DNA from: an uncultured Schlesneria sp.
GTDB lineage: Bacteria > Planctomycetota > Planctomycetia > Planctomycetales > Planctomycetaceae
Length of the DNA: 64,000 nucleotides
Direction: 5' to 3'
Assembly: GCA_903871875.1 (NCBI GenBank)
Contig: CAIQIR010000107.1
Span: forward strand, 62,001 to 126,000
Position numbers and translations under genes: made by a program. This document shows positions 36,964 to 46,119 of the stretch, piece by piece. The notes beneath the pieces were generated by a model. The model was not told the origin of the DNA. It worked only from the letters and a program-made list of their open reading frames with translations, and made no database searches. Positions within the stretch are counted from its first letter, which is position 1. Each line of letters opens with the position of its first letter.

Positions 36964-39000
36964 ATGGCTGCGCAACAACTGTGGTTTCTTAGTCTACTGG
37001 CGGCAGGTTCGATGATCGCGACGGCAATGGGTGCGGACGAAGCGCCGACCGTCGCCAAAACGATGACGGTCACTCCCACCCAGAAAGACGTCGAATACGA
37101 AACGCCCAAACCCGCCGAGTTTGCCAAGTGCAAACTGGAAGTGGAACGGAAGGGAAAACTCAACGGCTGGGTCGTCGTCGGTCCCGCCGGACAAATCCTG
37201 AGAAAGTTTCTCGATACTGACGGAGACAACAAACTCGATCAATTTCGTTTCTACAATCACGGGATTGAGGTCTATCGCGACATTGATTCGAACCATAACG
37301 GCAAGGTGGATCAATATCGCTGGCTGAACCGAGGTGGATCACGTTGGGGTATCGACCAGAACGAAGATGGTCGCATCGATCAATGGAAAGTCCTTTCGGC
37401 AGCAGAAGCGTCGAAAGAAGCGATTCGCGCAATGATCGTCGGCGACGCGTCCGCTTTGATGACCGTCATGATCACAGCGGACGATCTGAAGTCGCTGGGA
37501 ATCAACCCCCAGTTGGGAAGTCGACTACTGGAATCGGCTAGCGATCCCGGCAAGAAGGCCAAGGCCGTGATGGAAAAATCAAAGGTGATGACGTCGCAAT
37601 CTCGGTGGTCACGGTTCGACGCTCAAATGCCGAGCACGATTCCTGTCGAAGACGAAAAAGCGAATGCCGATTTGCAAATTTATGAAAGCGCGAACGCGAT
37701 CATCGAAACGCCTCGGAAAGATCCGTCTCCGCGATTTGATGCAGTCCAGATCGGCGAAATGATCCGCGTCGGCGAAGTCTGGAAGCTGACACAGGTTCCC
37801 GTACCGATCGAAGGCGAAGGGTTGACAAGCAGCCCCATTCTGATGGAACCGCTGATGACCTCGCCCGGTGGTTCGCAAAATGCCCCAGGGCCGTCTCCCA
37901 AAGTCGCGCAAATCCTGAAAGATTTGCAGGATGTCGAACAACGACTGCTGCAACCCAAACAGACAGCCGCCCAAGTGAAGACGCTGATGAGTCGACGGGC
38001 GGTCCTGTTGAAAGAAGCGATCGAGCTGGCCGAAACCGATGAAGAACGTGTGTTTTTGACGAAGCAAACCGTCGACGGCTATGCTCTGGCCGCCCAAATG
38101 GGAACCTATCCCGAAGGGGTGAAAGAACTGAGAGCAATCGAAGCCGACATTGCTAAGAAGATGCCCACCTCGTCATTGTTACCCTACACGACCTATCGCC
38201 TGATGCAGGCCGAATACGCCGTGAATTCACAGGAAGCTGACGAGAAAGACGAGAAGAAAGAAAAGAAGGAAAATCAGGACGACAAAAAAGAAAAGCTGGC
38301 GGAAATTCAAAAGACGTGGCTGAAGTCACTCGAAGAGTTCGTGACGACATATCCCAGTTCTGACGATGCAGACGACGCTATGTTCGTGCTGGGAAACCAC
38401 GAAGAATTTCAAGGTCGCACCAAAGAAGCGATCGTCTGGTATCAGCGGCTGGTTGCCGAAAAGCCCAAGTCCGAAGTGGCGATCCGGGCTCAAGGTGCGT
38501 TAAGGCGTCTTGAACTTAATGGACAGGTCATCTCCCTCGAAGGCCCGTTGCTTTCCGGCGGCAATTTCGACATCCGAAAACTGAAGGAACGCGTGGTCCT
38601 CGTTGTCTTCTGGAATGGAAATTACGAACTGTGCGTGGAAGACGTCCCTCAATTGAGAGCCCTCTATGAATTGCACAAAAGCAAGGGATTCGAAATCGTG
38701 GGGGTGGCTCTGGAGTCGGACAAAGCGGCCGCTCAATCGTTTGTCGACAAGCACAAGATCACTTGGCCACAAATCTTTCAGCCGAGCGGTCCCAACCAAG
38801 CCGGTGGCCTGAACAGCCCAATTGCGACTTCCTTCGGAATTATTTCATTCCCAACGATGTTCCTCGTCAACAAAGAGGGCAAAGTTGTCAGTCGTAACGC
38901 CACGATCACCGACGTCAAAGCCGACCTACCAGATTTGCTGAAGGCGTCGAATGTTGTCCAAAGCTCACAGAATAAAAACAACGCACAAAGCAAGAAATAG
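36964..39000 (+). CDS. Exported TlpA/thioredoxin-fold protein with degenerate active site
   Basis: A 678-aa exported protein with a signal peptide (FLSLLAAGSMIATAMGA). Residues ~70-135 hold EF-hand-like repeats with the patterns DTDGDNKLDQ, DSNHNGKVDQ and DQNEDGRIDQ, probably calcium binding. A helical middle region of ~300 residues with a Lys/Glu-rich stretch follows, then TPR-like segments (YPSSDDADDAMFVLGNHEEF). The C-terminal ~140 residues are a TlpA/AhpC-type thioredoxin fold with the FPTMFLVNKEGKVV cis-proline region. The usual WCxxC is replaced by WNGNYELC (residues ~549-556), so only one cysteine remains and disulfide exchange is doubtful. A redox-inactive scaffold or peroxiredoxin-like role is possible. 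Confidence 0.78.
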   Translation: MAAQQLWFLSLLAAGSMIATAMGADEAPTVAKTMTVTPTQKDVEYETPKPAEFAKCKLEVERKGKLNGWVVVGPAGQILRKFLDTDGDNKLDQFRFYNHGIEVYRDIDSNHNGKVDQYRWLNRGGSRWGIDQNEDGRIDQWKVLSAAEASKEAIRAMIVGDASALMTVMITADDLKSLGINPQLGSRLLESASDPGKKAKAVMEKSKVMTSQSRWSRFDAQMPSTIPVEDEKANADLQIYESANAIIETPRKDPSPRFDAVQIGEMIRVGEVWKLTQVPVPIEGEGLTSSPILMEPLMTSPGGSQNAPGPSPKVAQILKDLQDVEQRLLQPKQTAAQVKTLMSRRAVLLKEAIELAETDEERVFLTKQTVDGYALAAQMGTYPEGVKELRAIEADIAKKMPTSSLLPYTTYRLMQAEYAVNSQEADEKDEKKEKKENQDDKKEKLAEIQKTWLKSLEEFVTTYPSSDDADDAMFVLGNHEEFQGRTKEAIVWYQRLVAEKPKSEVAIRAQGALRRLELNGQVISLEGPLLSGGNFDIRKLKERVVLVVFWNGNYELCVEDVPQLRALYELHKSKGFEIVGVALESDKAAAQSFVDKHKITWPQIFQPSGPNQAGGLNSPIATSFGIISFPTMFLVNKEGKVVSRNATITDVKADLPDLLKASNVVQSSQNKNNAQSKK

Positions 39001-39096
39001 TCTCGAAAGTTTTTGGGAGGAATGCGAACGAGGTGGGTTCCAAGTCGCTGCTGTAGATGTTCCAATCGTCAATGTGATGGAAATTGAATAGAGACA

Positions 39097-40392
39097 GTGG
39101 AACCTGATTCCTCGACAAGGCCTACTACCGTGCTCGACCGCATCAAGTCATGGTTCGGGTTTGGATCGCTGAGCGACGAGCAATTCGAACGACAGCGGAA
39201 TGAATTGCTGAAGAAGATTCCGGTACCGGTGTTCTGGTTGTTCGGAAAAACGGGTAGCGGCAAGTCTTCGATTATTCGTTATCTGACGGGATCAACTCAG
39301 GCCGAGATTGGTAACGGCTTTCAACCGCAGACTCAAACATCATTCCAATACGACTTTCCTTCGGCAGCGGAGCCACTGGTTCGATTTCTCGACACACGTG
39401 GCTTGGGCGAAGTTGGCTACGATCCCCGCGAAGATTTGAAATCGTTTGACGACGCGACCCATGTGGTCATCGTCGTCGCCCGTGTGATGGATCATGCGTT
39501 AGCGGATATCATCACGCCTTTGCGAACGATCCGCGCCGCGCGACCGTCGAGGCCGATAGTGCTAGCGTTGACCAGCCTGCACGAAGCTTACCCTTTCGAG
39601 CAACACCCGGTACCGGATCCGTTTGACCGCGAACAACACGTGATAGCGAGCAATCAGACAGACCATCTGACAGCGCCGGCGGAAGGTTCGGCAGCAGCAG
39701 AACGAGCGAACCGCCCCTCGTTATTGACGAGTCATCCCGAGCTGCAGCGTAGCATGAGGGAACACGAAGAGCGTTTTGCCGGACTGGTTGATCGAATCGT
39801 CCCGATCGATCTGACACGCCCGGAAGAAGGGTTCGAACAGCCAAACGTCGGTGGAAAACGTTTGGAAGAAACACTGATTGAATTACTTCCCGCAGCCTGT
39901 CGCCAAGCGTTGCTTCACCTCGATGACCTTCGGGTCTCGCTGCGCGATTTGACGGCTCGTCAGGCCATGCCCACGATCTTGACTTACAGCAGTCTTGCCG
40001 CCGCGGCTGCCGCGACACCTCTGCCTTGGGTGGACATCCCCGTGGTGATGACGCTGCAATCACGGCTGGTGTATTTGCTGGCCGAGCTTTACGACCAGAA
40101 AATGAATTCCCAGATGTTGATCAAAATGGCGGGAGCAGTTGGAACACGTCTGGCCGTGAGATTCGCGGTCAAAGCTCCACTCAAATTTATCCCGGTGCTG
40201 GGACAAACGGCCAATGCAGCAATGGCATTTGCTTATACCTATTCACTGGGAAAAGCATGCTGCTGGTATTTTGGTGAAATGAAGCACGGGCATATTCCGT
40301 CCTCAGAGGAACTCGACAAAGTTTGGGCCGACCAGCTTCAACAGGCAGTCGCTATCTGGCGCACTCGACCGACGAAACCGCCCACTTCTTGA
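39097..40392 (+). CDS. Membrane-associated Era-like GTPase (DUF697-type C terminus)
   Basis: A 431-aa P-loop GTPase. G1 is GKTGSGKS at residues 50-57, G3 is DTRG at 99-102 and the switch I threonine lies in QPQTQTSFQYDF. The G4 NKxD guanine motif is not present; the equivalent strand reads LALTSLHEAYP. The C-terminal ~140 residues contain helices such as TILTYSSLAAAAAATPLPW and FIPVLGQTANAAMAFAYTYS that resemble the membrane-inserting DUF697 region of YcjX/YcjF-like proteins. It starts with GTG 39097; no strong ribosome-binding site is visible. It stands alone, converging on the TerC gene. The family function in stress or envelope maintenance is unproven. Confidence 0.78.
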   Translation: MEPDSSTRPTTVLDRIKSWFGFGSLSDEQFERQRNELLKKIPVPVFWLFGKTGSGKSSIIRYLTGSTQAEIGNGFQPQTQTSFQYDFPSAAEPLVRFLDTRGLGEVGYDPREDLKSFDDATHVVIVVARVMDHALADIITPLRTIRAARPSRPIVLALTSLHEAYPFEQHPVPDPFDREQHVIASNQTDHLTAPAEGSAAAERANRPSLLTSHPELQRSMREHEERFAGLVDRIVPIDLTRPEEGFEQPNVGGKRLEETLIELLPAACRQALLHLDDLRVSLRDLTARQAMPTILTYSSLAAAAAATPLPWVDIPVVMTLQSRLVYLLAELYDQKMNSQMLIKMAGAVGTRLAVRFAVKAPLKFIPVLGQTANAAMAFAYTYSLGKACCWYFGEMKHGHIPSSEELDKVWADQLQQAVAIWRTRPTKPPTS

Positions 40393-40468
40393 CTTGATGA
40401 CAGAATCGGTCATCGGATATCGCGTTGAGTCGTCGCCAAAACCAAACGAAAGTCATCGTACCACGACA

Positions 40469-41596
40469 TCAATGGACATCGGCTTCCGCAGCTTTGTCTG
40501 ACGAGTCGTGCTTTTCGGGAAATGCAAACGAAGCAACCACGCCTCCGACCAGCGTCAGCGCAATCACGGCAAACGAGGCCAGATTCACAATGCTTTTGAC
40601 ATCGGCATCGTGAGAAACCAGCAGCTTTTCCAAAAGCATTTTGACCCCCACGAAAGCCAAAATGATCACGAGGGAATATTTCAAAAGATGGAACCGGCCC
40701 AGTAGATCGGCCAAGGCAAAATAAAGACTTCGCAACCCCAAAATCGCGAACACATTGGACGTAAAGACCAGGAATGGATCATGGGTAATGGCGATCACAG
40801 CCGGAATCGAATCAACCGCAAAGACCAAGTCCGTCGTCTCCACAACGACCAAGGCCAGCAGCAGCGGCGTCATCGCCAACTTTGAGTCAATTCGGGTGAA
40901 AAAACGATCCTCAACAAACTCGGGATGCATGCGGAATAACCGCCGAACCATTCGCACCAATAGGTTTTTGTCGAAATCGACTTCCTCATCTTCTCCGGTG
41001 AATAACATCTTCATTGCCGTGAAGATCAGGAATGCCCCAAAAACGTATGTCATGAACTCAAAGTATTTGATCAGGGCCACGCCTGCAGCAATCATGACTC
41101 CTCGCATAACCACGGCACCCAAAATGCCCCACAACAACACTCGATGCTGATAAGCAGAGGGAACTTTGAAATAGCTGAGGATCAATGCGATGACGAAGAT
41201 GTTGTCCACACTTAATGATTGTTCCAGCAGGTAGCCGCCGAAGAATTGGACCGCAGCTTCCCATCCTGTGTCGGGCAAGCTCGTGTCATTGGGATCGCCG
41301 CCAACGCCCAAATCGAACCAATGATATTGGTAGGCGAAATACACAAACCCAGTAAAAAAAATGGCCAGGACGAAGTAGACGCCGGTACGGAATAGAGCCG
41401 CTTTTGCTGTCAGCGTTTTGGATTGACGTGAGAAAAAGCCGAGATCGAACGCCAGGATCAACAAAACCAGTACCAAGAATCCCAGCCAAACAATCCAACT
41501 CACGCGAATGCTCCTTCGTCCAATATCCATTTGCCGAGCGGCGATCGTCAAATCGACGCTGGATTTTTCCAAATTGACTGCCAGATCACCAATCAT
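40469..41596 (-). CDS. TerC/Alx family membrane protein (metal export)
   Basis: A 375-aa integral membrane protein of the TerC family, several of whose members (Alx, MeeF/MeeY) export manganese or support metal loading of exported proteins. Family motifs: AVQFFGGYLLEQSLSVDNIFVIALI, TKMLF-type helix AMKMLFTG, FAVDSIPAVIAITHDPFLVFTSNVFAILGLRSLYF, with acidic residues inside the membrane. There are about nine helices. The N-terminal ~25 residues before GRRSIRVSWIVWL are less typical, so a start at ATG 41530 is an alternative. A hairpin with a T-rich tail sits 15-50 nt upstream of the start. Confidence 0.88.
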   Translation of the reverse strand: MIGDLAVNLEKSSVDLTIAARQMDIGRRSIRVSWIVWLGFLVLVLLILAFDLGFFSRQSKTLTAKAALFRTGVYFVLAIFFTGFVYFAYQYHWFDLGVGGDPNDTSLPDTGWEAAVQFFGGYLLEQSLSVDNIFVIALILSYFKVPSAYQHRVLLWGILGAVVMRGVMIAAGVALIKYFEFMTYVFGAFLIFTAMKMLFTGEDEEVDFDKNLLVRMVRRLFRMHPEFVEDRFFTRIDSKLAMTPLLLALVVVETTDLVFAVDSIPAVIAITHDPFLVFTSNVFAILGLRSLYFALADLLGRFHLLKYSLVIILAFVGVKMLLEKLLVSHDADVKSIVNLASFAVIALTLVGGVVASFAFPEKHDSSDKAAEADVH

Positions 41597-41610
41597 CCTT
41601 GAATGTCAGG

Positions 41611-41645
41611 AACAAAACAGCCCGACCGCCAGTTGCGACCGGGCT
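41611..41645 (-). terminator. Hairpin with T-rich tail just upstream of terC-like gene
   Basis: On the minus strand AGCCCG pairs with CGGGCT, continuing after a small internal loop with CGC/GCG around a 5-nt loop. GTTTTGTT follows, ending about 15 nt before the ATG. It may terminate transcripts of the upstream FHA gene, or act as an attenuator in the terC-like leader. A TATACT -10-like box lies just upstream, at 41653-41658 by my reading. Confidence 0.6.
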
Positions 41646-41877
41646 ATTCAGGTCCGGGGAGAGTATAGCGATCAAGCCCTCGGTTGAGTAACCCACGCGA
41701 TCAAAACGAACTCGCTTGAGCCTTGGATCATGACTTTTGCGGAAGCGGGTTGCGAATTATCGGAATGGGCGGGTGGAAACCCACCGATTGTGAGGAACCC
41801 GATACTGCGGAATGAATCAAATTTGACGAGGATCGCCCACCAATGGGACCACCGGTCGAGCTTTGCTGACGAGCCCA

Positions 41878-42318
41878 TCATTCATCGATGAATTTGACAT
41901 CACTATTGCTGGCATCCATCGGGTCTGGGGGATAAGACGAGAATTGCTCGTTCAAATCAACCGGTTCCACGACAATTACTTCGGTGTGGGCATTTTGAGC
42001 TTCGTGATCTGGTTCCGGATCTGGCTCTCCGGGTCCCATTTCGACACGAAACTTCTCTCCTGCGAACGCTAATTCATCACCTGGCAGCAACGCACCACGA
42101 ATCACGCGTTGACCGTTGACCTTTGTTCCGTTGGTACTGCCCAAATCACGGATGAATAGCAATCCATCCGTCCGCACGATCAGACAGTGCATTTTAGAAA
42201 TGCTGCTTTTCCGGAGGCAGATATCACACAGGCTATCCTGTCGTCCGACGAGCGTGACGTCCCGAGTGATCTGGATGGGACGCCCGCCACCCTTAATCGG
42301 AATCAGATGTGCACGCAT
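41878..42318 (-). CDS. FHA domain protein
   Basis: A 146-aa cytoplasmic protein made almost entirely of one forkhead-associated domain, which binds phosphothreonine peptides. Signature residues are in order: GRQDSLCDICL (G-R at the first loop), SSISKMHCLI (S-x-x-H), and DLGSTNGTKVNGQRV (the N-G-T/N-G loop). The C-terminal ~45 residues are acidic and Pro-rich (GPGEPDPEPDHEAQ). It stands directly upstream of the flagellar genes but on the other strand, and ~280 bp upstream of the TerC gene. The partner Ser/Thr kinase is not in the window. Confidence 0.9.
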   Translation of the reverse strand: MRAHLIPIKGGGRPIQITRDVTLVGRQDSLCDICLRKSSISKMHCLIVRTDGLLFIRDLGSTNGTKVNGQRVIRGALLPGDELAFAGEKFRVEMGPGEPDPEPDHEAQNAHTEVIVVEPVDLNEQFSSYPPDPMDASNSDVKFIDE

Positions 42319-42456
42319 GATTGACTGCTCTCTTTGTGGTTCGACTCACAGAGGATTGTTCAATATCGAACTTGTCCGTCGGCAATGTTCCGGGAGAATT
42401 CGGCCATCATCCTATTCCAAAGCCTCGGAGAAACCACCTTTTTCGGTGCCCAAGCA

Positions 42457-42663
42457 ATGAAATTCGAAGAACATGACCTGAAGTTCTTTCTCAGTAAGTC
42501 ATTCTCCGGAAAGGGGAAGGGGAGTCAAGCGTCTTCTCAACCGCGGAAATCGTCCGGAAAATTACCCCGATCCATGTCCGGCCAAGAATCGACGCGCCTT
42601 CCGCGACTCGCATTGCCTCGAACCGGCAGTCACAAGTATAAGACGCGTCGTGGCTTGGCTTGA
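42457..42663 (+). CDS. Possible small basic protein upstream of fliF-fliG
   Basis: A 68-codon open frame starting at ATG 42457, ending 30 bp before the fliF-fliG fusion gene on the same strand. The protein would begin MKFEEHDLKFFLSKS and be rich in Ser, Lys, Arg and Gly. The ribosome-binding site is weak and I know no family. It may be a real small gene or the flagellar operon leader. The open frame continues upstream to 42334. Confidence 0.3.
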   Translation: MKFEEHDLKFFLSKSFSGKGKGSQASSQPRKSSGKLPRSMSGQESTRLPRLALPRTGSHKYKTRRGLA

Positions 42664-42693
42664 TTCTTATCCCCGAACGATTGCGCGCTCCAC

Positions 42694-45288
42694 ATGGACG
42701 TTCTGCCGCGCATTTTCCGGCAATTGACCGAACTGTTTCGCGCGATGTCACCCCGACAACGAGTGGCTTCGACCGCGATATCGTTCGTTGTCCTGCTGGG
42801 ATTCGGTTGGTTGGTCATTCAAAATCGCGGTTCCAGTTTTCAAGCCGTCTCGTTTGGAAAAGTGTTTGCGGCCGACGAGTTAGCCTCTGCAGAACAGGCA
42901 TTGATCACCGCAGGATTGACGGGATTCCGGCGTGATGGTCAACGCTTGCTCGCTCCTCAGCAGGATCTTGATCGGTACAACGCCGCGCTACTTGAGTTTG
43001 ATGCGTTGCCAGCAGATCTCGGTTCGCAAATGCTCAAACAGTACGAGACATTGGGCCCATTCAGCACGGATCGACAGCGACTGCAAATGAAAGAGGCGCT
43101 GCTGCTGCAAGAGCTCAGACGAATGATCAAAGCGGTTCCTGACATTGACGATGCGCGGGTGGCGATCGCGACATCGGAACGGCGAATCGGTTGGAACCAG
43201 AAACCACGGGCGACTGCCAATGTCACATTGAAACCACGTGCCGGTCGAGAAATATCGACAACGCTGGTCAATTCGCTCAGACATGTCGTTGCGAACATGG
43301 TCCCCGATCTGAAACCGGCCGACGTTACCATTTTTGACGTCACCAAAGGCCAGGCGTATATCGGCGAAACGGTGGACGAGCCCGACGATGGCCACTCGCT
43401 TCAACGCAGTCGAGAATTTACCCGACAGTATGAACAACAAATCCAAAAGGCGCTCTCGCACATCCCCAATGTGACGGTCACAGTTCACGTCGACTTCGAC
43501 GCCCTCAAATCGAGCACGATACGTAGCGAGGTTGTCCGCTCGCGGAACGAATCGGCACCGGTCGCCAATCGGCCAGGCACCGTCGAAGCCTCGGACCCGC
43601 ATCAAACTGGATTTCGAGGATGGAACGACGCTCCAACCGAAACGACGCGCGAAGTGACGGAAAAGCAACTGATCGCCGCCACTCCCAAATCGGTCCAAGT
43701 CAGCGTTTCGATCCCGCGAGATTACTTGCGTGAAGTCATCACTCGTCGCGTTGCCAAGGGAGAAAAAGCCTCTGAACGACTGGATGTCAACTTCGTTGAA
43801 GAAGAGGTGATCACGAAAGTGGAGCGAATTGTCGGCCGTCTGATTCCCGCAAATTCGTCGGCAGACGCGATCTCCGTGACTTGTGTGGATCGACTTGTCA
43901 GCGAATTGCCCGAAACGGCTGGCCTTTCCGCGAATGAACAACTTGCGATTTTTGTTCATCAATGGGGGAATGCGATCGCCGTCGGCGGAATCGTCTTCCT
44001 GGCGCTGATGGCACTCGGAATGATGCGTCGAGCCACTCCGCCCCCCACTCCCGTTCAAGTAGTGGCGGAAGTCATCCAGCCCTATGAAATTCCATCCCCC
44101 CAGGAAGAAGCTCCGATTCCCGCGGTTCAAACACCGCTACCACCACCGGATCGCATTGCAGTCCTTCGTGACGAAATTCGCACGATGGTCGCGAGCGATC
44201 CCGCGGCCTCGGCCTTCCTTTCAGGCCAATGGGCGACAGATCAACCGGAGATCGTCCGCAAGGCCGCGATCTTGCTGTTAAGCCTGGACCAGGGACTCGC
44301 GGCGGACGTCTTGGGGAAACTACCCCGAGAGCAGGTAGAACGTATTACGCTTGCCATCGCCAACGCCGAAAATGTGACCCGCGAAGAGCAGGAATCGATT
44401 CTCGACGAGTTCAAAGCGGCATTTTCCTCACGTCCACTGATGCAGCCAGCCGGTCCCGAGGCGGCCCGTGATTTGCTCGAACGCTCGCTCGATCTGAATG
44501 AATTTGAGCCGATCCAAAGGCGAATCGAAGAACAAGTGGACGCCGGACCGTTTGCGTTTCTTCATCATCGACATGCCGACGACGTGCGCCGACTGATTCA
44601 GGACGAGCATCCCCAAACAATCGCCGTCATTGCCACCCAACTTCCGTCACGGCTGGCAGCCCAGGTGCTGGAAAGCTTTCCAGCCGAAATGCAAGCAGAC
44701 ATCCTGGGTCGACTGGCACGGATCGGCCCCGCCGATTCGGACGTCCTGGCCGAGATTGCATCGCTCTTACAGGATCGGATCGGCAAGATTCCGACTCGCC
44801 CTGGAGGCCTCTCGCGCGCCGCCGGAGTGCTACGGGAAAGTGAACGGACGACTTCGCGATCCGTATTGAAATCACTTAATCACAAAGATTCACGGTTGGC
44901 CAGTTCGCTTCGAGACTCGCTGTTTTCGTTCCAGGACATGCTGTCGCTGGATGACACGACCTTACGCAGCATGCTTCAAGAGACAGATCACTGTCAGTGG
45001 GCGGTGGCTCTGAAAGGAAGTTCGGATCTCTTGCGTGAACGAATTCTCTCGATGCTATCAGCTCCAATGGCGACTGCGTTGAAAGCCGAAATTGCCTCGA
45101 TTGGTCCGCTTCGATTGAGCGAAATCACTTCCGCACAGCAACAGATCGCGGAAGTGATTTTGATGATCGATTCCGACAGCACATTCGAATTGCCCAGGAA
45201 AGAAGCGCATTCGCGCGAGAGTCAGCAATCTTTCCGGTCCACCGGAAACGCGTCGAAGACAACAGAGTCCCAAGTGCGAAATGCCTAA
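42694..45288 (+). CDS. fliF-fliG: Fused flagellar MS-ring protein FliF and rotor protein FliG
   Basis: An 864-aa fusion of two flagellar proteins. Residues 1-513 are FliF: first membrane helix ~24-43, ring-building (YscJ-like) domain with MKEALLLQELRRMI at ~132-145 and ARVAIATSERR, a second ring region with KGQAYIGETVDEPDDG, second membrane helix ~424-443, then a Pro-rich linker and the FliG-binding helix LRDEIRTMVASDPAA (491-505). FliG begins at ~521 with RKAAILLLSLDQGLAADVL, has its EHPQ motif at 638-641 and the C-terminal torque domain at ~735-828 (FSFQDMLSLDDTTL, then ALKGSS, then GPLRLSEI). Each half has near-normal length. No stop or frameshift separates them. In other bacteria FliF and FliG are separate and bind through exactly these two helices. 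fliH and fliI follow. Confidence 0.9.
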   Translation: MDVLPRIFRQLTELFRAMSPRQRVASTAISFVVLLGFGWLVIQNRGSSFQAVSFGKVFAADELASAEQALITAGLTGFRRDGQRLLAPQQDLDRYNAALLEFDALPADLGSQMLKQYETLGPFSTDRQRLQMKEALLLQELRRMIKAVPDIDDARVAIATSERRIGWNQKPRATANVTLKPRAGREISTTLVNSLRHVVANMVPDLKPADVTIFDVTKGQAYIGETVDEPDDGHSLQRSREFTRQYEQQIQKALSHIPNVTVTVHVDFDALKSSTIRSEVVRSRNESAPVANRPGTVEASDPHQTGFRGWNDAPTETTREVTEKQLIAATPKSVQVSVSIPRDYLREVITRRVAKGEKASERLDVNFVEEEVITKVERIVGRLIPANSSADAISVTCVDRLVSELPETAGLSANEQLAIFVHQWGNAIAVGGIVFLALMALGMMRRATPPPTPVQVVAEVIQPYEIPSPQEEAPIPAVQTPLPPPDRIAVLRDEIRTMVASDPAASAFLSGQWATDQPEIVRKAAILLLSLDQGLAADVLGKLPREQVERITLAIANAENVTREEQESILDEFKAAFSSRPLMQPAGPEAARDLLERSLDLNEFEPIQRRIEEQVDAGPFAFLHHRHADDVRRLIQDEHPQTIAVIATQLPSRLAAQVLESFPAEMQADILGRLARIGPADSDVLAEIASLLQDRIGKIPTRPGGLSRAAGVLRESERTTSRSVLKSLNHKDSRLASSLRDSLFSFQDMLSLDDTTLRSMLQETDHCQWAVALKGSSDLLRERILSMLSAPMATALKAEIASIGPLRLSEITSAQQQIAEVILMIDSDSTFELPRKEAHSRESQQSFRSTGNASKTTESQVRNA

Positions 45289-45388
45289 CATCATTTTAAA
45301 GACACAACAATCTGCCCAATGACAGTGTGAACAACCGCGAACTGACAACGTTCGATTGAATCGATATTCCTTTTTCCATCGTGCCAAT

Positions 45389-46087
45389 ATGACTGTTCGC
45401 ATCATCAAAGCTCATTCCACACGCGACACCGGCCCCGGTGAATCGTTCAACTTCGTCGATTTGCAGCGACAAGGAAACGACCTACTTGCCTCGGCCAAAC
45501 GCGACGCCGACGACATTCTGGCGAACGCTCATCGCGACGCCGCCCAAGTTCGGGAACGAACTCTCGTCGACGCTCAGAATGCCGGACGTGACGAGGGCTT
45601 ACGCGACGCGACCGCAGAAATCCTGCGAAAAGCCCAGGAAATTGCCGAACAACAAATGACAACTCAATTGGCAACGGCGCTTCCGGCGTTGCGTGCCGCC
45701 GCCGCTTCCTTGCAAGCCGAACGCGATCGGTGGCTTGTCCGTTGGGAACATACCGCGGTTCGACTGGGCGTGGCGATCGCCGAGAAGCTGATTCAACGTC
45801 AATTGGCCACGCGTCCCGAATTCGCGACGGAAATGATACACGATGCGCTGCGATTGGCCGCAGGACAACCGCAATTGACGGTATACCTGCATCCCGATGA
45901 TCTTGCCGCGTGGGGCGACCGAGCCCACCAGATCGTTCAGTCGTTGACGGCCTGCGCCGATACGACGCTGGTCCCTGATTGCCAGACGCTGCGGGGTGGA
46001 TGTCGCATCGAGACACGTCACGGGGAGATCGACGCCCGAGTCGAAACGATGTTGCGTCGGATGGCCGAGGAATTGGTCGACGGATGA
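45389..46087 (+). CDS. fliH: Flagellar assembly protein FliH
   Basis: A 232-aa protein, the regulator of the flagellar export ATPase. The N-terminal part is a long charged helix with repeated alanines (LLASAKRDADDILANAHRDA), with the G-rich spacing typical of FliH and V-ATPase E subunits. The C-terminal part, EKLIQRQLATRPEFATEMIHDALRLA and then VYLHPDDLAAW, is the FliH/HrpE domain that ends with ARVETMLRRMAEEL. I took ATG 45389; the frame opens 11 codons earlier at TTG. It lies between fliF-fliG and fliI on the same strand, 32 bp before fliI, so it is in that operon. Confidence 0.85.
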   Translation: MTVRIIKAHSTRDTGPGESFNFVDLQRQGNDLLASAKRDADDILANAHRDAAQVRERTLVDAQNAGRDEGLRDATAEILRKAQEIAEQQMTTQLATALPALRAAAASLQAERDRWLVRWEHTAVRLGVAIAEKLIQRQLATRPEFATEMIHDALRLAAGQPQLTVYLHPDDLAAWGDRAHQIVQSLTACADTTLVPDCQTLRGGCRIETRHGEIDARVETMLRRMAEELVDG

Positions 46088-46119
46088 GAGACCTCGCAAA
46101 TCCGTCTTGAGGAAAGCGT

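Noticed and set aside
41646-41877. Possible manganese (yybP-ykoY) riboswitch upstream of the TerC gene
   Set aside because: GGGGAGAGTA occurs, but on the wrong strand, and the second conserved loop is not seen.
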